DNA of 64,000 nt from Bradyrhizobium manausense (GTDB taxonomy: Bacteria; Pseudomonadota; Alphaproteobacteria; Rhizobiales; Xanthobacteraceae). Where the stretch lies: positions 1,922,001 through 1,986,000 of the forward strand of contig NZ_JAFCJI010000001.1 of assembly GCF_018131105.1 (NCBI RefSeq), read 5' to 3'. The notes under the pieces are model-generated. The model ran no database searches. It was not told the DNA's origin and worked only from the letters and a program-made list of their open reading frames with translations. The translations under genes were made by a program, and so were the position numbers. How positions within the stretch are numbered: position 1 is the stretch's first letter; every line of letters begins with the position of its first letter. This document shows positions 59,300 through 64,000 of this stretch, one piece after another.

Positions 59300-59457
59300 G
59301 GCGGAGGAGAGCTTCGCTCCGAACTTTGCCTGGCTCGCGTAATGCGGCAGGATTTCTTGCCAATCGACCGGGTGGCCTCGGGTTTTCCGGGCTGCCTCAT
59401 GTATCGCCTCAAGCCTTTGACGGGGGCGCGATGTGAATTTTGGCCAGAGGTCGCGAT

Positions 59458-59740
59458 GTGAGTCTCGCGCCGCTGCTTGATGCGGCTCCGGCGATCCCGC
59501 TGCACGCCTTTGCGGCGATGACGGCGTTTATGCTCGGCCTCGTCCAGTTCGCGGCCCCCAAAGGCACCCTGCCGCACCGCGCTGGTGATGCTCCCGCTCG
59601 CAGTCTGGCGGGCGCATACCCTTCGGATTGCCGATCACCGGCGCATCATGATCCTCATGTTTGCGGGCGCGCGGGTGGTGGCGTGTCTGTTCACGCTGGT
59701 GCCAGGACGGATCATGCACCGGGTGATTTTCGGTGGTTGA
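59458..59740 (+). pseudogene. Decayed DUF2306-like membrane-protein gene
   Basis: The N-terminal part reads SLAPLLDAAPAIPLHAFAAM then TAFMLGLVQFAAPKGTLPHR (59458 to about 59580, GTG start); the second part, LVMLPLAVWRAHTLRIADHR then RIMILMFAGARVVACLFTLV and PGRIMHRVIFGG (59582-59740), is in another frame. Both halves match what I expect of a DUF2306 four-helix membrane protein, but the central helices (roughly 40 residues) are missing at the joint. So a deletion plus frameshift has inactivated it. A 119-residue open frame continues over the joint, but its second half is off-frame. Confidence 0.65.
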
Positions 59741-59908
59741 ACGGCGGTCCCGGCCGGCTTGTTCGGCCTCGATTCAAAATGGTGCCGCGCAGGGCGTAAG
59801 TCTCTGGAAAAACAGTCGGAAAAAGCGCTTCCTGGAAGCCTCCAAGGGTGGTTATCAGGGACCCGATGCGCTATATGATTCCCAGATAAAATTTCACCGG
59901 ATTCCCCC

Positions 59909-62653
<2,745 letters not shown>

Positions 62654-62659
62654 CGCGAA

Positions 62660-62700
62660 GTCCCGCAGCCCGGATGAAGCGAAGCGAAATCCAGGCTACC
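62660..62700. repeat. Intergenic repeat fragment (AGCCCGGATGAAGCG type)
   Basis: AGCCCGGATGAAGCGAAGCG followed by AAATCCAGGCT forms an imperfect hairpin (AGCCCGGAT against ATCCAGGCT) of a type common between genes in Bradyrhizobium. It separates the converging gyrA and kup. Confidence 0.65.
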
Positions 62701-62710
62701 GCACTGACAC

Positions 62711-64000
62711 CTAGATCTCCAGCTCGGTGCCGAACTCCACGACCTGCTTGGTCGGCACGCCGAAGAACGCGGCGGAGCGTTCGGCGTTGCGCTGGAGGAA
62801 AGCGAACAGGCCTTCCCGCCAGACCCACATGCCCGGAATGTCCTCGCTCGGGATGATGGTCTCGCGGCCGACATAATAGGTGATGTCGGAGAGGTCGATG
62901 CCGGGCAGCTTGCCCTGGCGACAGGCCAGCGTCAGTCCTTCATAGATCGTCGGGTTCTGCATAAAGCCGTAATGCAGGATCACGCGGGTAATGCCGTCGA
63001 TGATTTCGATGATTTCGGCGCGATCCTGGTCGGGGACGTGCGGCTGCTCCTCGATCAGCACGGTGACGAGGACGACGCGCTCGTGCAGGACGTGGTTGTG
63101 CTTGACGAACTGCGTCAGTGCCAGTGGCACGCCGTTCGGCGCAGACGCCAGGAAAACGGCTGTACCCGGCAGACGGGCGCTGCACTTGTTGACGGCGGTT
63201 TCGATCAGATCCTCTTCGGGCTGGCGCAGCTTGCCGCGTGCGGCCTCGACCAGCTTCACACCGCTGCGCCAGGTTAGCATCAGGAAGGCGACGAAGGCCG
63301 CAAGCAGCAGCGGAAACCAGCCGCCCTCGAACAGCTTGATCGAGTTGGCCGAGAAGAAGATGACGTCAATCACGAAGAAGAAGCCATTCACGGCGATCAC
63401 GATCCATGGCGAATAGCCCCACTGGATTGCGACCAGGGCGGCGAGCAACGTGGTGATCGCCATCAGCAGCGACACCGCGATGCCATAGGCGCCGGCGAGC
63501 GCCTCCGATGTGCCGAAGCTCAAGACCGCGCCGAGCGTCGCGGCGGCGAGCAGCCAGTTCACCAGCGGCACATAGATCTGGCCGATCGCATCGCTCGTGG
63601 TGTGGCGGATCTGCATGCGCGGCAGGAAGCCGAGCTGGATCGATTGCTGGGTCAGTGAGAACACGCCGGAGATGATCGCCTGCGAGGCGATCACGGTCGC
63701 CACGGCCGAGAACGCGACCAGCGCGTAGTGCAGGCTGTCGGGGCAAAGCTGGAAGAACGGATTCTCGATCATGTCGGGATCAGTGATCAGCAGCGCTGCC
63801 TGACCGAAATAGTTCAACACCAGTGCCGGCAGGCAGATCGCGAACCACGCGAGCCGGATCGGCAGGCGCCCGAAATGTCCCATGTCGGCATACATCGCCT
63901 CGCCGCCGGTCACCGCGAGGAAGGCGGCGCCGAGGATCGCGAATGAGACGTGGAAGTCCTGGTGAATGAGGAAGTCGAAGGCATAGAGTGGGCTCAGCGC
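62711..64000 (-). CDS. kup: Low-affinity potassium transporter Kup, partial
   Basis: The 3' 430 codons of a KUP/HAK/KT potassium uptake protein; the 5' end lies past the right edge. Membrane segments with the family words ALSPLYAFDFLIHQDFHVSF, LAVTGGEAMYADMGHFGRLP, LALTQFVKHNHVLHERVVLV and the C-terminal FFGVPTKQVVEFGTELEI are visible. The part seen covers about two-thirds of the expected 630 residues. It is convergent with gyrA. Confidence 0.95.
   Translation of the reverse strand, partial: ALSPLYAFDFLIHQDFHVSFAILGAAFLAVTGGEAMYADMGHFGRLPIRLAWFAICLPALVLNYFGQAALLITDPDMIENPFFQLCPDSLHYALVAFSAVATVIASQAIISGVFSLTQQSIQLGFLPRMQIRHTTSDAIGQIYVPLVNWLLAAATLGAVLSFGTSEALAGAYGIAVSLLMAITTLLAALVAIQWGYSPWIVIAVNGFFFVIDVIFFSANSIKLFEGGWFPLLLAAFVAFLMLTWRSGVKLVEAARGKLRQPEEDLIETAVNKCSARLPGTAVFLASAPNGVPLALTQFVKHNHVLHERVVLVTVLIEEQPHVPDQDRAEIIEIIDGITRVILHYGFMQNPTIYEGLTLACRQGKLPGIDLSDITYYVGRETIIPSEDIPGMWVWREGLFAFLQRNAERSAAFFGVPTKQVVEFGTELEI

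Overview
The window reads as a chromosomal segment of a Bradyrhizobium-like alphaproteobacterium (Hyphomicrobiales). The basis is the high G+C third-position bias, the gene order typical of the group (argS, SPOR protein, nagZ position, scpA-scpB, tatA-tatB-tatC, serS, surE, pcm, nlpD, yajC-secD-secF), an ExoR-type Sel1 protein, GAAC-N7-GAAC SOS boxes of the alphaproteobacterial LexA type, and short palindromic intergenic repeats of the kind scattered through Bradyrhizobium genomes. No tRNA, rRNA, CRISPR array, prophage or intact insertion sequence was seen.

Layout. 0.1-8.7 kb: ilvD, an exoR homologue, xth, a hybrid histidine kinase, a secreted hypothetical, an M50-like membrane protease and erpA. 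8.8-29.5 kb: a dense housekeeping block with dgt, argS, the SPOR protein, a collapsed nagZ, scpAB, tatABC, serS, surE, pcm, an NlpD-like amidase activator, a DUF815 ATPase, yajC-secDF and a coupled pair resembling mitochondrial complex I assembly factors (Mth938-type and squalene-synthase-type). It provides chromosome condensation, Sec and Tat export, cell separation and stress repair. 29.6-39 kb: a metabolic accessory stretch with threonine ammonia-lyase, a wHTH/TPR regulator divergent from a cupin, a class V aminotransferase divergent from a LysR regulator, and a CoA-transferase / HMG-CoA-lyase-like / MFS operon that looks like hydroxy-dicarboxylate catabolism. 39-53 kb: single genes and small operons, including a kinase-like protein fused to an orphan AMP-binding C-terminal lobe, trmFO, a DUF1127 protein, a lytic transglycosylase, two small acetyltransferases, and an acyl-CoA synthetase paired with a double-PCC-domain protein. 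53-64 kb: uvrA and ssb, each with an SOS box, separated by two paralogous Omp25-like porins; then a decayed DUF2306-like gene, gyrA and the 3' part of kup, which runs off the right edge.

The observations most worth following are the in-frame collapse of nagZ to a 145-codon remnant that keeps its stop/start overlap with scpA, the kinase plus AMP-binding C-domain fusion, the SOS-controlled uvrA/ssb region split by two porin genes, and the double-PCC protein coupled to an acyl-CoA synthetase. I did not find a clearly new defence or mobile system.
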